Below, piece after piece: positions 8,047-15,074 of a DNA stretch of 19,481 nt. This DNA is from Lachnospiraceae bacterium (GTDB lineage: Bacteria > Bacillota_A > Clostridia > Lachnospirales > Lachnospiraceae): contig JAFZJK010000064.1 of assembly GCA_017553965.1 (NCBI GenBank), forward strand, positions 1 to 19,481. Reading direction: 5' to 3'. A program made the position numbers and the translations under genes. A model generated the notes under the pieces. It had not been told where the DNA came from. It ran no database searches and worked only from the letters and a program-made list of their open reading frames with translations. Position 1 is the stretch's first letter. Every line of letters starts with the position of its first letter.

Positions 8047-11000
8047 ATGGAAGAAACTAGAGAATATTGTGCATTTATAAGCTACAGACACAAAGAGCTT
8101 GATAAATATGTGGCAAAAAAAATACATACGATGATCGAAAGATATACTGTACCGGGAGAGCTTAGGAAAACCTGGGGCAGCAAGAAACTCGGAAAGGTTT
8201 TCAGGGATGAGGAAGAACTGCCTGTATCGAGTAATCTTACGGACAGTATATGTACTGCACTCGATCACAGCTCGTTCCTTATAGTAGTATGTACTCCGGA
8301 TACCCCGGAATCCATATGGGTTGAAAGAGAGATAAAATATTTCCTCGAGCATCATGACAGAGCTCATGTAATAGGTGTACTGGCCGAAGGTACGCCTGAT
8401 ACCTCATTCCCGAAACTTCTGACTACAGAATACGATGAGAACGGAAATGTGACAGATATAGTGGAACCTCTTGCTGCCAACCTTACAGGAGTTGACAATA
8501 AGTTTAAAAAGAGCAGAATGCATAAAGAGGCTGTACGTCTGTATGCAGCGATCATGGGCTGTCATTTTGATTCGTTATGGCAGCGTGAAAAAAGACATAA
8601 CATGAAATGTGCCATGGCTCTTATGGCTGTTATCGCCGCAGTTGCCTTATGGTACTGTATTTCCATATATTTTAAAAACCAAAAGATAGAAGAGCAGAAT
8701 GAACGTATAAGCCAACAGTATGTAAGGATCGAAGAACAGAATAATGAGATCAAAAAACAGTATGATGACATAGTGAACAAGAATGAGCAGATCAACGCCC
8801 AGAATCTTGAGATCAATGCCCAGAACCTTGAAATAAAGGCCCAGTATGAGGATATTGAACAAAAAAACAAGGAGCTCAAGCGAAATGAAGCGGACACTCT
8901 TATAAGAGAGGGTGAACTGTTACTGGAAAAAGGCGATGTGGAAGGTGCAAAGAATTGCGCGGTCAAAGCCATTTCAACAGATGAAGGCCGTGAGGCTTTT
9001 GCTTCTGAAGCGGAATATCTCCTTTCACGCGCACTCGGTGCATGCCATTATGAAAACGCTATGAGGACGGTGGCTATAGCCGAGCATGAGGATAACGTGG
9101 AAGAAATGATCCTTTCTGCAGAAGGCAGTATACTCTATACTATGGATGCAAGAGGATATGTACGCAGCTTTTCGACCAAGGACGGAGAGCTTATATGGAA
9201 AGGTTTGGGAGGAAGCGGTGTTAGTCATTTTTACACGGCTGACAGGCAAAGACTGTTTGAATTGAAAGACAGCGGGCTGCTCCTATGTATTAACGAAGAT
9301 TATCTGTGTGCCCTTTCGCTGGCCGACGGAACGAAAGTATGGGCCAGAGAATTATCATACCTTTCATGTTCAGACTTTTTTGTGCTCTCATCCGACATGA
9401 AAAAAATTGCGATCATTGACCAGTCTGTCGATATTGTGACAAGGTCATGCAATTTTGTGCTGATCGACAGTGCAAACGGAGAAACCATAAAAGAGATAGC
9501 TATGGATGAAATATTCGATGGACATAGTATTACTGCGTCGGGCAGGTATTGCGGCGTATTTTCCGATGATGAAAGTGCTCTGTTCGGAGCGGTTTATTAT
9601 AATGATAAACTGGTGGAATATGATGGCATGTGCATCTTTAAAGTGGATCTGGAAAATGACGTGGTGAGCGTTGTCAGTGAACGCAAACCCGAGAGTGAGA
9701 GTACATACGGTGTTTATCCGTTTGTTATAGGAATGGAATACTATACAGATACGGACTCTTTGGTCATGTTCCACTATAATGTGTGGGAAAAACAGTTTGA
9801 GGGAGAAGAGATCACATCTGCGGGAGAAAGCATACATGACTATGTTTACGGCTTTAACATGCCGGTAAAACAATATTCAGGTGTGTACCGGTCAACCTAT
9901 ACCCGTCAGGGTGATATCATAACAGCTTCATGCGGAGAGCTTGCGTTTTCTTACAGTTTAACCGAGCATAAGTTCCTGACTTTAAGAACGGGACTTAATT
10001 ACAGGATTTATAATTCGGTCTGTTTAAATGAAGAAAACGGTGTATATGCTTACCTTACCGAGGACGGAAACCAGTATATCTACTGGGAAAACGGAGCACG
10101 TACCATAGCAACTTTTTCGGATAGAACAGGACTTGCCGGGCTTGTAATATCCGATGGATATCTGAAAAACACTAACGGAGCTTTCGGTACGGAGCTTGAT
10201 GAAAATGCTGTGGAAGTAGCGGTGGTTTCCAACAATCTGAAGAAGGTATATATTCTTAAACCCGATAAGGATAACAGTTTTAAAGCTGTAGACTGGTATG
10301 CTAAAAAACCTGTAACAGAGGTAATATACAGATGCAAACTCACAACTACAAAGGATGATGAACTTGTACTTTGGGAAACGTTAGATGAAAAAAATGTTGC
10401 GGTTACCGTATTTGACGCGGTATCGGGCAATGAAGCTCTTCACTATGAGTTTTCATTCGAAATAGAAGGCATATATTCAGCTTCTGTATTGGTAGAGGAA
10501 GCTATCCTATGGCCGGACGGGATGCATTTTTCATATGGTTTCAATTACATAAATCCGTATTATTATGATATCGCTGAAAATAAGGTATATAAAGTGTTTG
10601 ACGGTTATTCACCGAAGGTGACAGAATATAAGGTGCTTGATAACGGGGAAGTACTTATGGCTGCGATATGCAAAACGGAGGATTCCGATATACTTGATCC
10701 CGAATATGAGTTAATATACAGGATCGGTAATGGTGATATCCAAAAGGTTTCATGCCCCGAAGGCAAGAGCTTTTTGTTTGGTGAAAGTATCCAGAACAAG
10801 TTTAATATCAATATAGGTTCGAACGGAAAGATAGCGGTTTCTCTTAACAGCAAAGACAATAAGACGGCAGATGCTTATCTGTTGGTAAATACCTCCGATA
10901 ATACTTCAATGGTTTTGGCAAAGAGTATCCCCGATACCTCTGCAAAAACAGCTGTCTTTGGAGAAAACGGCAATGTATTTCTTACTGCTGACGAAGATAG

Positions 11001-11469
11001 CACATTAAGAATATACGATATTGCTTCAGGAAGCTTGAAAAACAGTATTGGGCTTAATACGGTGCTTTCTGACATAATCAATGTACAGTTTGTCATGGAT
11101 GATACCGCTGTAGCTTTATGGACAAAGAGCAGAATATTGTATATATATGATGCAACGACCGGAGAAAAGCTTTTTGAGGGGATTTTTGAATGTGAGGACA
11201 GTTCGCCGGCTACTATGTTACAGGTAAGCTGTATTCCCGATTATTCAAGAGACAGGATTTTCTTTGTGACTTCAAAAGGTGCTGTGATGCTCATTAGTAC
11301 TTCTACCTGGAAAAAGCTGGCTGATTTTAAGGGGTTAGATGCTTATGTGCATAAAACAGGTGAAATATACAGGGTTAAAAACCTGGATCTGAACTTTGCT
11401 GAGGAGTACGATGAAATAATAAAGGTTAAGGCATATACCTTAAGAGAACTGGAAGAAAGGACAGAATAG
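8047..11469 (+). CDS. TIR-transmembrane-coiled-coil-beta-propeller protein
   Basis: A 1140-residue multidomain protein. Residues 6-175 form a TIR domain: box 1 CAFISYRHKE, FRDEEELPVSSNL, and VCTPDTPESIWVEREI, where E95 matches the catalytic Glu of NAD-cleaving TIRs (compare WVHKE in SARM1). One hydrophobic segment spans about 187-209; the preceding REKRHNMK suggests the TIR end is cytoplasmic. Ten unbroken heptads follow (214-283), then a helical stretch with an EGELLLEKGDVEGAKNCAVKAI motif, as seen before WD40 regions in STAND-like proteins. From about 345 to the end, beta-propeller repeats occur, such as DGELIWKG, DSTLRIYDIASG and SRILYIYDATTG. AAGGA (8036-8040) supports ATG 8047. The yfbR-like gene starts 4 bp after its stop. 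It could be an NADase sensor-effector or a TIR scaffold; the ligand is unknown. Confidence 0.88.
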   Translation: MEETREYCAFISYRHKELDKYVAKKIHTMIERYTVPGELRKTWGSKKLGKVFRDEEELPVSSNLTDSICTALDHSSFLIVVCTPDTPESIWVEREIKYFLEHHDRAHVIGVLAEGTPDTSFPKLLTTEYDENGNVTDIVEPLAANLTGVDNKFKKSRMHKEAVRLYAAIMGCHFDSLWQREKRHNMKCAMALMAVIAAVALWYCISIYFKNQKIEEQNERISQQYVRIEEQNNEIKKQYDDIVNKNEQINAQNLEINAQNLEIKAQYEDIEQKNKELKRNEADTLIREGELLLEKGDVEGAKNCAVKAISTDEGREAFASEAEYLLSRALGACHYENAMRTVAIAEHEDNVEEMILSAEGSILYTMDARGYVRSFSTKDGELIWKGLGGSGVSHFYTADRQRLFELKDSGLLLCINEDYLCALSLADGTKVWARELSYLSCSDFFVLSSDMKKIAIIDQSVDIVTRSCNFVLIDSANGETIKEIAMDEIFDGHSITASGRYCGVFSDDESALFGAVYYNDKLVEYDGMCIFKVDLENDVVSVVSERKPESESTYGVYPFVIGMEYYTDTDSLVMFHYNVWEKQFEGEEITSAGESIHDYVYGFNMPVKQYSGVYRSTYTRQGDIITASCGELAFSYSLTEHKFLTLRTGLNYRIYNSVCLNEENGVYAYLTEDGNQYIYWENGARTIATFSDRTGLAGLVISDGYLKNTNGAFGTELDENAVEVAVVSNNLKKVYILKPDKDNSFKAVDWYAKKPVTEVIYRCKLTTTKDDELVLWETLDEKNVAVTVFDAVSGNEALHYEFSFEIEGIYSASVLVEEAILWPDGMHFSYGFNYINPYYYDIAENKVYKVFDGYSPKVTEYKVLDNGEVLMAAICKTEDSDILDPEYELIYRIGNGDIQKVSCPEGKSFLFGESIQNKFNINIGSNGKIAVSLNSKDNKTADAYLLVNTSDNTSMVLAKSIPDTSAKTAVFGENGNVFLTADEDSTLRIYDIASGSLKNSIGLNTVLSDIINVQFVMDDTAVALWTKSRILYIYDATTGEKLFEGIFECEDSSPATMLQVSCIPDYSRDRIFFVTSKGAVMLISTSTWKKLADFKGLDAYVHKTGEIYRVKNLDLNFAEEYDEIIKVKAYTLRELEERTE
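8686..8895 (+). repeat. Ten tandem in-register heptads coding the coiled coil of the TIR protein
   Basis: Ten consecutive 21-bp units encode heptads beginning Ile at residues 214, 221, 228, 235, 242, 249, 256, 263 and 270, with Leu at 277. Q, K or N fills position 4, and N or Y fills position 5 in nine of ten units. Units at 8791-8811 and 8812-8832 both encode INAQNLE and differ at three synonymous third bases. IEEQN occurs twice (8686, 8728). The pattern points to recent or ongoing expansion by unit duplication. Confidence 0.9.
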
Positions 11470-11473
11470 TACA

Positions 11474-12061
11474 ATGGAAAACAGCTTTTTTGCAATGATG
11501 TCCAGAATGAAATATATAGACAGATGGGCACTTATGAGAAATTCGTATACCGAAAACATAAGTGAACACTCATTGGAAGTAAGTATGCTGACACATGCTC
11601 TTTGTGTAATAGGAAATAAGCGCCTGGGTAAAAAGCTTGACGCCGAAAAGGCTGTGCTTGTGGCTCTCTACCATGACGCATCAGAGATAATAACCGGCGA
11701 TATGCCAACTCCGATAAAGTATCTGAATAAGGATATCAAAGGGGCTTTTAAGGACATAGAAGCACAAGCAAACTTAAGGCTTTTGGACATGCTGCCCGAG
11801 GATATGAAGGAAGCGTACAGAGAGATATTTTTCCCGGGTGAAGATATAGGTTATGAGCTTAAGCTGGTAAAGGCAGCAGATAAGCTTTCAGCTCTTATCA
11901 AATGCATAGAGGAAGAAAAAATGGGCAATATGGAATTTAAAAGTGCCGGAAAAACCTTGGAAAAATCTGTCCTTGAAATGCAGCTTGAAGAAGCGGATAT
12001 ATTCATAAAAGAATTCCTGCCCGCATATCATCTGACGCTCGATGAATTGAATGAAAAATGA
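11474..12061 (+). CDS. yfbR: YfbR-type HD-domain 5'-deoxynucleotidase
   Basis: A 195-residue HD-domain phosphohydrolase closely resembling E. coli YfbR (199 residues), which removes phosphate from deoxyribonucleoside 5'-monophosphates with a divalent metal. Shared stretches include INRWPLMRN-like IDRWALMRN, TENISEHSLEVSM, YHDASEIITGDMPTPIKY, LVKAADKLSALIKCIEE and the ending PAYHLTLDE. Metal and catalytic residues are H32, H67, D68, E71 and D136. It starts 4 bp after the TIR stop. The best Shine-Dalgarno (AAAGGA, 11456-11461) lies inside the TIR gene about 12 nt from the ATG, rather far, so translational coupling with the TIR gene is likely. No terminator is seen directly after it. Family function is dNMP turnover and nucleotide pool balance; a role with the upstream TIR protein is only suggested by the tight linkage. 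Confidence 0.93.
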   Translation: MENSFFAMMSRMKYIDRWALMRNSYTENISEHSLEVSMLTHALCVIGNKRLGKKLDAEKAVLVALYHDASEIITGDMPTPIKYLNKDIKGAFKDIEAQANLRLLDMLPEDMKEAYREIFFPGEDIGYELKLVKAADKLSALIKCIEEEKMGNMEFKSAGKTLEKSVLEMQLEEADIFIKEFLPAYHLTLDELNEK

Positions 12062-12081
12062 GGTATTTCTGTAAAAATTAA

Positions 12082-12111
12082 TTGACCGCAGCGGAAGTTT
12101 TGTGTTATAAT
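12082..12111 (+). promoter_or_regulatory. SigA-type promoter for the PfkB-family kinase
   Basis: TTGACC (12082-12087), an 18-bp spacer and TATAAT (12106-12111). The leader would be about 90 nt. It contains two adjacent palindromes, CTGCAG (12165-12170) and CCTGCAGG (12173-12180), of unknown meaning. A second TATAAT at 12149-12154 has no suitably spaced -35. Confidence 0.75.
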
Positions 12112-12206
12112 TTAAGTTGGAATATGAAAATTGTATTTAAAATTTTTATATAATAAGACGATTTCTGCAGTTCCTGCAGGTACGTGAAAATGAAAGGAGA
12201 ATCAAG

Positions 12207-13094
12207 ATGGCATACGCTTATTTATACGGTATGATCCTGGCTACCAATTCCTTTTTACTTAAGGACGATCTTATCACTCCCGACGGCTATTCCGAGATCT
12301 CGGAAAAGTACAGACTTCCCGGCGGAGATACCGGAAACTGTGCTACCATACTTGCAGGTTTAGGTGTGGATGTCAAGGTTGACGGAAACCATATCGGAAA
12401 GAATGTTGCGCCTCTTATCAGAAAGTTCTATGAGGATAAAAGCGTTGATATAAGCTCACTTTGTTTTGACCTTAACTATGATGGCCTCGAGGATTATGTC
12501 CTTATAGGTAAAGATCAGAAGGCTACATTCGGTTCGGTAGGCGATTTCCATCAGAACGGGCAGAAGCGCTGGAATATCCCCAAAGAGGGTGATATCGCCG
12601 CATGCAAGGTTGCTGCCATCGATCCTTACTTTGAGGATGGTACCGAAGCAGCTGCAGAGCTTTGTAATTTCTACGGCAAGCCTTATGTTACAATAGATTG
12701 CAGACATGATGAATATGTATTCAGACATGCGGCAATAACCATCATATCAGGTGAAGGCTTAAAGAAGAAATATCCCGGAAAGACTACAGAGGAAGCGTTC
12801 AATCTCCTTATAGAAAACGGTGAAGGCCTTGTTATTATGACAAGCGGCGACAACATCATATACGGAAGACGCGGCGGCGAGATGAATACCAGATTCCCGT
12901 TCACGGTTGATGCGGTATGTACTCTTAATGCAGACGATGCATTTAAGGCCGGCTGTGTATACGGACTTATGATGGGTATGGATGATGACGAACTGGTGTG
13001 CTTTGCAGCAGCTTGTGCAGCTATTTCCGTTACCAAGTTCCCTGTAGCTCTTCATCCTCCGAAATTGGAAGAAGTTAACGCTCTCGAGAAATAA
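12207..13094 (+). CDS. PfkB-family (ribokinase-like) carbohydrate kinase with divergent catalytic loop
   Basis: A 295-residue member of the PfkB sugar/nucleoside kinase family, which transfers phosphate from ATP to a sugar hydroxyl. The N-terminal signature is LPGGDTGNCATILAGLG (38-53). The substrate-side region CFDLNYDGLEDYV and the central AAIDPYFEDG are also typical. In the C-terminal signature, the usual DTxGAGDAF reads CTLNADDAFKAG (238-249): the first Asp is Cys and GAGD is NADD. The catalytic Asp (D244) and AF remain. AAAGGAG (12193-12199) lies 7 nt before ATG. It has its own promoter and terminator, so it stands alone. The substrate cannot be named. The altered anion-hole glycines could lower activity or shift function, or mark a specialised subfamily. 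Confidence 0.88.
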   Translation: MAYAYLYGMILATNSFLLKDDLITPDGYSEISEKYRLPGGDTGNCATILAGLGVDVKVDGNHIGKNVAPLIRKFYEDKSVDISSLCFDLNYDGLEDYVLIGKDQKATFGSVGDFHQNGQKRWNIPKEGDIAACKVAAIDPYFEDGTEAAAELCNFYGKPYVTIDCRHDEYVFRHAAITIISGEGLKKKYPGKTTEEAFNLLIENGEGLVIMTSGDNIIYGRRGGEMNTRFPFTVDAVCTLNADDAFKAGCVYGLMMGMDDDELVCFAAACAAISVTKFPVALHPPKLEEVNALEK

Positions 13095-13127
13095 TTCAGA
13101 CAATTTAAAACACAATATCTAGTTGCT

Positions 13128-13170
13128 AAAAGAACATATGGTCTACATATTAGACGATATGTTCTTTTTT
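13128..13170 (+). terminator. Intrinsic terminator after the PfkB-family kinase
   Basis: A long stem pairs 13128-13139 (AAAAGAACATAT) with 13157-13168, with a second inner stem 13141-13145/13151-13155 and loop CATAT. The 3' side ends in six T. It starts 33 bp after the kinase stop. Confidence 0.9.
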
Positions 13171-13225
13171 GTTTGTTTTCTATAAAAAAACTCGAAAAAA
13201 ATATTGAATTTTTGTAGAAAACAAC

Positions 13226-13254
13226 TTGAAATCATAACAGGGGTGTGATACACT
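13226..13254 (+). promoter_or_regulatory. Probable promoter for the GGDEF-like gene
   Basis: TTGAAA (13226-13231), a 17-bp spacer and TACACT (13249-13254). Start site near 13261. It lies 56 bp after the kinase terminator and is the best pair in this gap, but weaker than others in the window. Confidence 0.5.
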
Positions 13255-13293
13255 TCTATATGTGGGCAATAACAAGATGTAGATTACAAAATC

Positions 13294-14514
13294 TTGTGCC
13301 CAAATTGTCAGAAAATTAACTATGACCCGGAATTAATTGAAGGGTTTGCCTCTTTTGATGGTGTAATATATATGGGTGAGAGATTAAGAAAACAGGAGAA
13401 TATGAAGGTGCTGGCGCGTTTATCCCTAGAAAACATACGCAGGGCGTTCTTTACGTCAGCAGTCTGTGCAGGCCTTATTCCTGTTTTATTGGTTATAAAT
13501 ATAATAAGTCTGGGTGACCAGACTGTCGGAGGCGTCCTTACGGGACTGCTTATAGTATGTGAGATTTTGGATGTGATCTTTGCGGGGCTTGCATTCTTTG
13601 CAATGAAGAACAGGGATGACGAGCTTAGCCTTAAAGTATACAGGATGTTCTGGATATTCTTTGAGCTGTTTTCGTTTGTGATCATATACGCTAATAAATT
13701 GGCAGCAACAGGAAGCACATTCTATTCTGTAATGCTGATAGTACTGATGCTTGTACCGGCACTTGAGCCTATGGAGATGATGTACGGTATAGCTGCCGAA
13801 GCGGTATACATCCTGTTCCTGTTCGTAAGATTTGGGACAAATGGCTTTGAAGTATTCAATATACTGATAATGAATGTCCTTTTATACATGATGTCCAGAT
13901 ATCTGTTCAAGCATACAATTGAGCATATCAGACTTAAAGAGCGTGTTAAGGACAGCGACGGCGGAGCGGATATAGACAGGATGACAGGACTGCTCAGCAG
14001 GAAAGGTCTGGAGCTTAGAGCGTACAGATCCATAATGTCCGCAGTGCGCAGCAGAAAGCGTTTTTCCGTGATAATGATAGACATTGACGGACTTCAGGCA
14101 TACAACAATGAATACGGCACCAAGCGTGGCGACAATCTGATATGTGCCATAGGAGAGCTTATCAGATCCGCAGTGGTTAAGAATACCGACATAGTGGCCA
14201 GGCTTGACGGCGGAAAATTCCTGGTATGTATGGAAGGCGCTCACGGTAAGGACGACGAGAAGCTTGCTGGTAAGGTAAAGGAATACGTAGACAGGAAGAG
14301 AATACCTGGAGCAAAAGACAGAAAGAACAGATTCGTTACGGTAAGTATAGGAGTTGCCACTACTGTTCCGACTGTGGATAATGATTACTACGAACTTTAC
14401 GATCAGGCTGAAGATGCTATGTTCTCGGCAAAGGATATGGGCGGGGATGCAATAGTATCCGACAGTGAGGTATTTGAGAAAAAGGCAGTGGCCCGTCCTG
14501 CGGCAGCTATTTGA
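13294..14514 (+). CDS. Membrane GGDEF-domain protein with degenerate active site (DGGKF)
   Basis: Up to 406 residues. The N terminus has a CPNC pair (residues 2-5). About six hydrophobic segments lie between 52 and 203, followed by a short linker and a GGDEF fold (about 227-395). The fold is recognisable from DRMTGLLSRKGL, IMIDIDGLQAYNNEYGTKRGDNL (D263, D265 as metal ligands), VTVSIGVAT and AEDAMFSAKDMGGD. The signature loop is LDGGKF (304-309) where active diguanylate cyclases have xGGDEF: the catalytic Asp/Glu pair is Gly/Lys. No RxxD inhibitory site is visible. Diguanylate cyclase activity is therefore unlikely; a GTP-binding or receptor role is possible. The start is uncertain. TTG 13294 lacks a ribosome binding site, and the frame stays open back to a stop at 13270. 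ATG 13372 and ATG 13402 (AGGAG only 3 nt before it) are alternatives. Confidence 0.82.
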   Translation: MCPNCQKINYDPELIEGFASFDGVIYMGERLRKQENMKVLARLSLENIRRAFFTSAVCAGLIPVLLVINIISLGDQTVGGVLTGLLIVCEILDVIFAGLAFFAMKNRDDELSLKVYRMFWIFFELFSFVIIYANKLAATGSTFYSVMLIVLMLVPALEPMEMMYGIAAEAVYILFLFVRFGTNGFEVFNILIMNVLLYMMSRYLFKHTIEHIRLKERVKDSDGGADIDRMTGLLSRKGLELRAYRSIMSAVRSRKRFSVIMIDIDGLQAYNNEYGTKRGDNLICAIGELIRSAVVKNTDIVARLDGGKFLVCMEGAHGKDDEKLAGKVKEYVDRKRIPGAKDRKNRFVTVSIGVATTVPTVDNDYYELYDQAEDAMFSAKDMGGDAIVSDSEVFEKKAVARPAAAI

Positions 14515-14609
14515 TATACATCCGGCACTTTAGGATGCTGAAAAACTGACATCGACGGTGAATTGTGTCTAATAAACAGTTAACTATATAAAAAAATATA
14601 ATTTTGTGC
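14515..14609. other. Gap between the GGDEF-like gene and the 6S RNA promoter, no feature seen
   Basis: This short gap holds a weak 5-bp hairpin (14519-14523 with 14533-14537) without a T run, and A/T-rich sequence. No terminator is evident, so read-through from the GGDEF-like gene into the RNA gene is possible. Confidence 0.5.
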
Positions 14610-14638
14610 TTGCAATTAAAAAGAAAAAGTAGTATAAT
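14610..14638 (+). promoter_or_regulatory. Consensus SigA promoter for the putative 6S RNA
   Basis: TTGCAA (14610-14615), a 17-bp spacer and a perfect TATAAT (14633-14638). No start codon with a ribosome binding site follows within 400 bp, which fits a non-coding RNA gene. Start site expected near 14645. Confidence 0.82.
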
Positions 14639-14644
14639 CCTATT

Positions 14645-14830
14645 ATAATAAAAAAGCAACCTGAGGTGTGCGTGATCCCGTATTTTTGAACCTACATTCA
14701 TCATAAGGGATTCCAATATTTTTAGGTTAATGTCAAGCCTCCGTCTGAGTGGAAGACAGCGGTCTAAGTGAGGTCACCCACCTAGCTATAGCTAGGACTC
14801 AGAAAGAGGGAAGCGGCACTTTGGGTGTTT
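14645..14830 (+). ncRNA. ssrS: Probable 6S RNA
   Basis: A non-coding stretch of about 186 nt, directly after a consensus promoter. The ends close on each other: 14659-14668 (ACCTGAGGTG) pairs with 14817-14826 (CACTTTGGGT) in a 10-bp stem with G:U pairs, as in the terminal stem of 6S RNA. Internal pieces resemble clostridial 6S RNAs as I know them: CCTGAGGTGTGCGT at the 5' end, TTTGAACCTACATTC, AAGGGATTCC, GTCAAGCCTCC, GTGGAAGACA, a CCTAGCT/AGCTAGG hairpin (14781-14796) and AAGAGGGAAGCGGCACTTTGGGTG at the 3' end. 6S RNA mimics an open promoter and binds SigA-RNA polymerase in slow growth. SRP RNA, tmRNA and riboswitches were considered and fit less well. The exact ends are estimates. Confidence 0.75.
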
Positions 14831-14860
14831 ATTTAATGCTAATAATGTTATCTATTACGC

Positions 14861-14897
14861 AAAAAAAGCAATCCTTCAAAGAATGGTTGCTTTTTTT
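14861..14897. terminator. Intrinsic terminator downstream of the putative 6S RNA
   Basis: Seven A, a stem of 14868-14877 (GCAATCCTTC) with 14881-14890 (one mismatch, one G:T), the 3-nt loop AAA, then seven T. The A run and T run make it usable on either strand. It lies about 30 nt after the likely mature 3' end of the RNA. Confidence 0.82.
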
Positions 14898-14923
14898 GTT
14901 GTAGATTTACTTGGTTTTTTAAA

Positions 14924-14968
14924 CCTTGTCTTATGGTTGTTTTTGCCGTAAGGCAGGGCTTTTTCTTT
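14924..14968 (+). terminator. Second intrinsic terminator before degV
   Basis: A 13-bp stem with G:T pairs joins 14924-14936 (CCTTGTCTTATGG) to 14946-14958 (CCGTAAGGCAGGG) around a 9-nt loop, followed by CTTTTTCTTT. It begins 27 bp after the first terminator and ends just before the -35 region of the degV promoter, insulating the two transcripts. Confidence 0.68.
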
Positions 14969-14981
14969 GCAAAAAAGTTCT

Positions 14982-15009
14982 TTGTTTTTTCACAAATTTA
15001 TGTTATAAT
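14982..15009 (+). promoter_or_regulatory. Probable promoter for degV-ftsH
   Basis: TTGTTT (14982-14987), a 16-bp spacer and TATAAT (15004-15009). The leader of about 60 nt holds AAAGGA (15040-15045) followed by a small hairpin, CCTG/CAGG (15049-15062), before the ATG at 15075. Confidence 0.6.
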
Positions 15010-15074
15010 TACAATGTATGTGGTTTTAATAGAATACAGAAAGGATTGCCTGGTATTACAGGTTTTTAAGAAAT

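Noticed and set aside
8686..8895. Regular repeats as a possible CRISPR array
   Set aside because: The units are contiguous 21-bp coding heptads with no spacers.
8562..8972. Minus-strand open frame rich in Ser/Phe/Cys across the heptad region
   Set aside because: It is antisense to the coiled-coil repeat of the TIR gene; the periodic codons keep the opposite strand open. No ribosome binding site or family resemblance.
12165..12180. Adjacent CTGCAG palindromes before the PfkB gene as an operator
   Set aside because: Short six- to eight-base palindromes; nothing known or repeated elsewhere in the window supports a binding site.
14519..14537. Hairpin after the GGDEF-like gene as a terminator
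   Set aside because: A 5-bp stem with a 9-nt loop and no T run.
14645..14830. Riboswitch or T-box leader for degV, or SRP RNA
   Set aside because: Two terminators and a separate promoter lie between this stretch and degV. The SRP helix-8 motif (GGTCAGG..GGAAGCAGCC) is not present, and the terminal pairing fits 6S RNA better.
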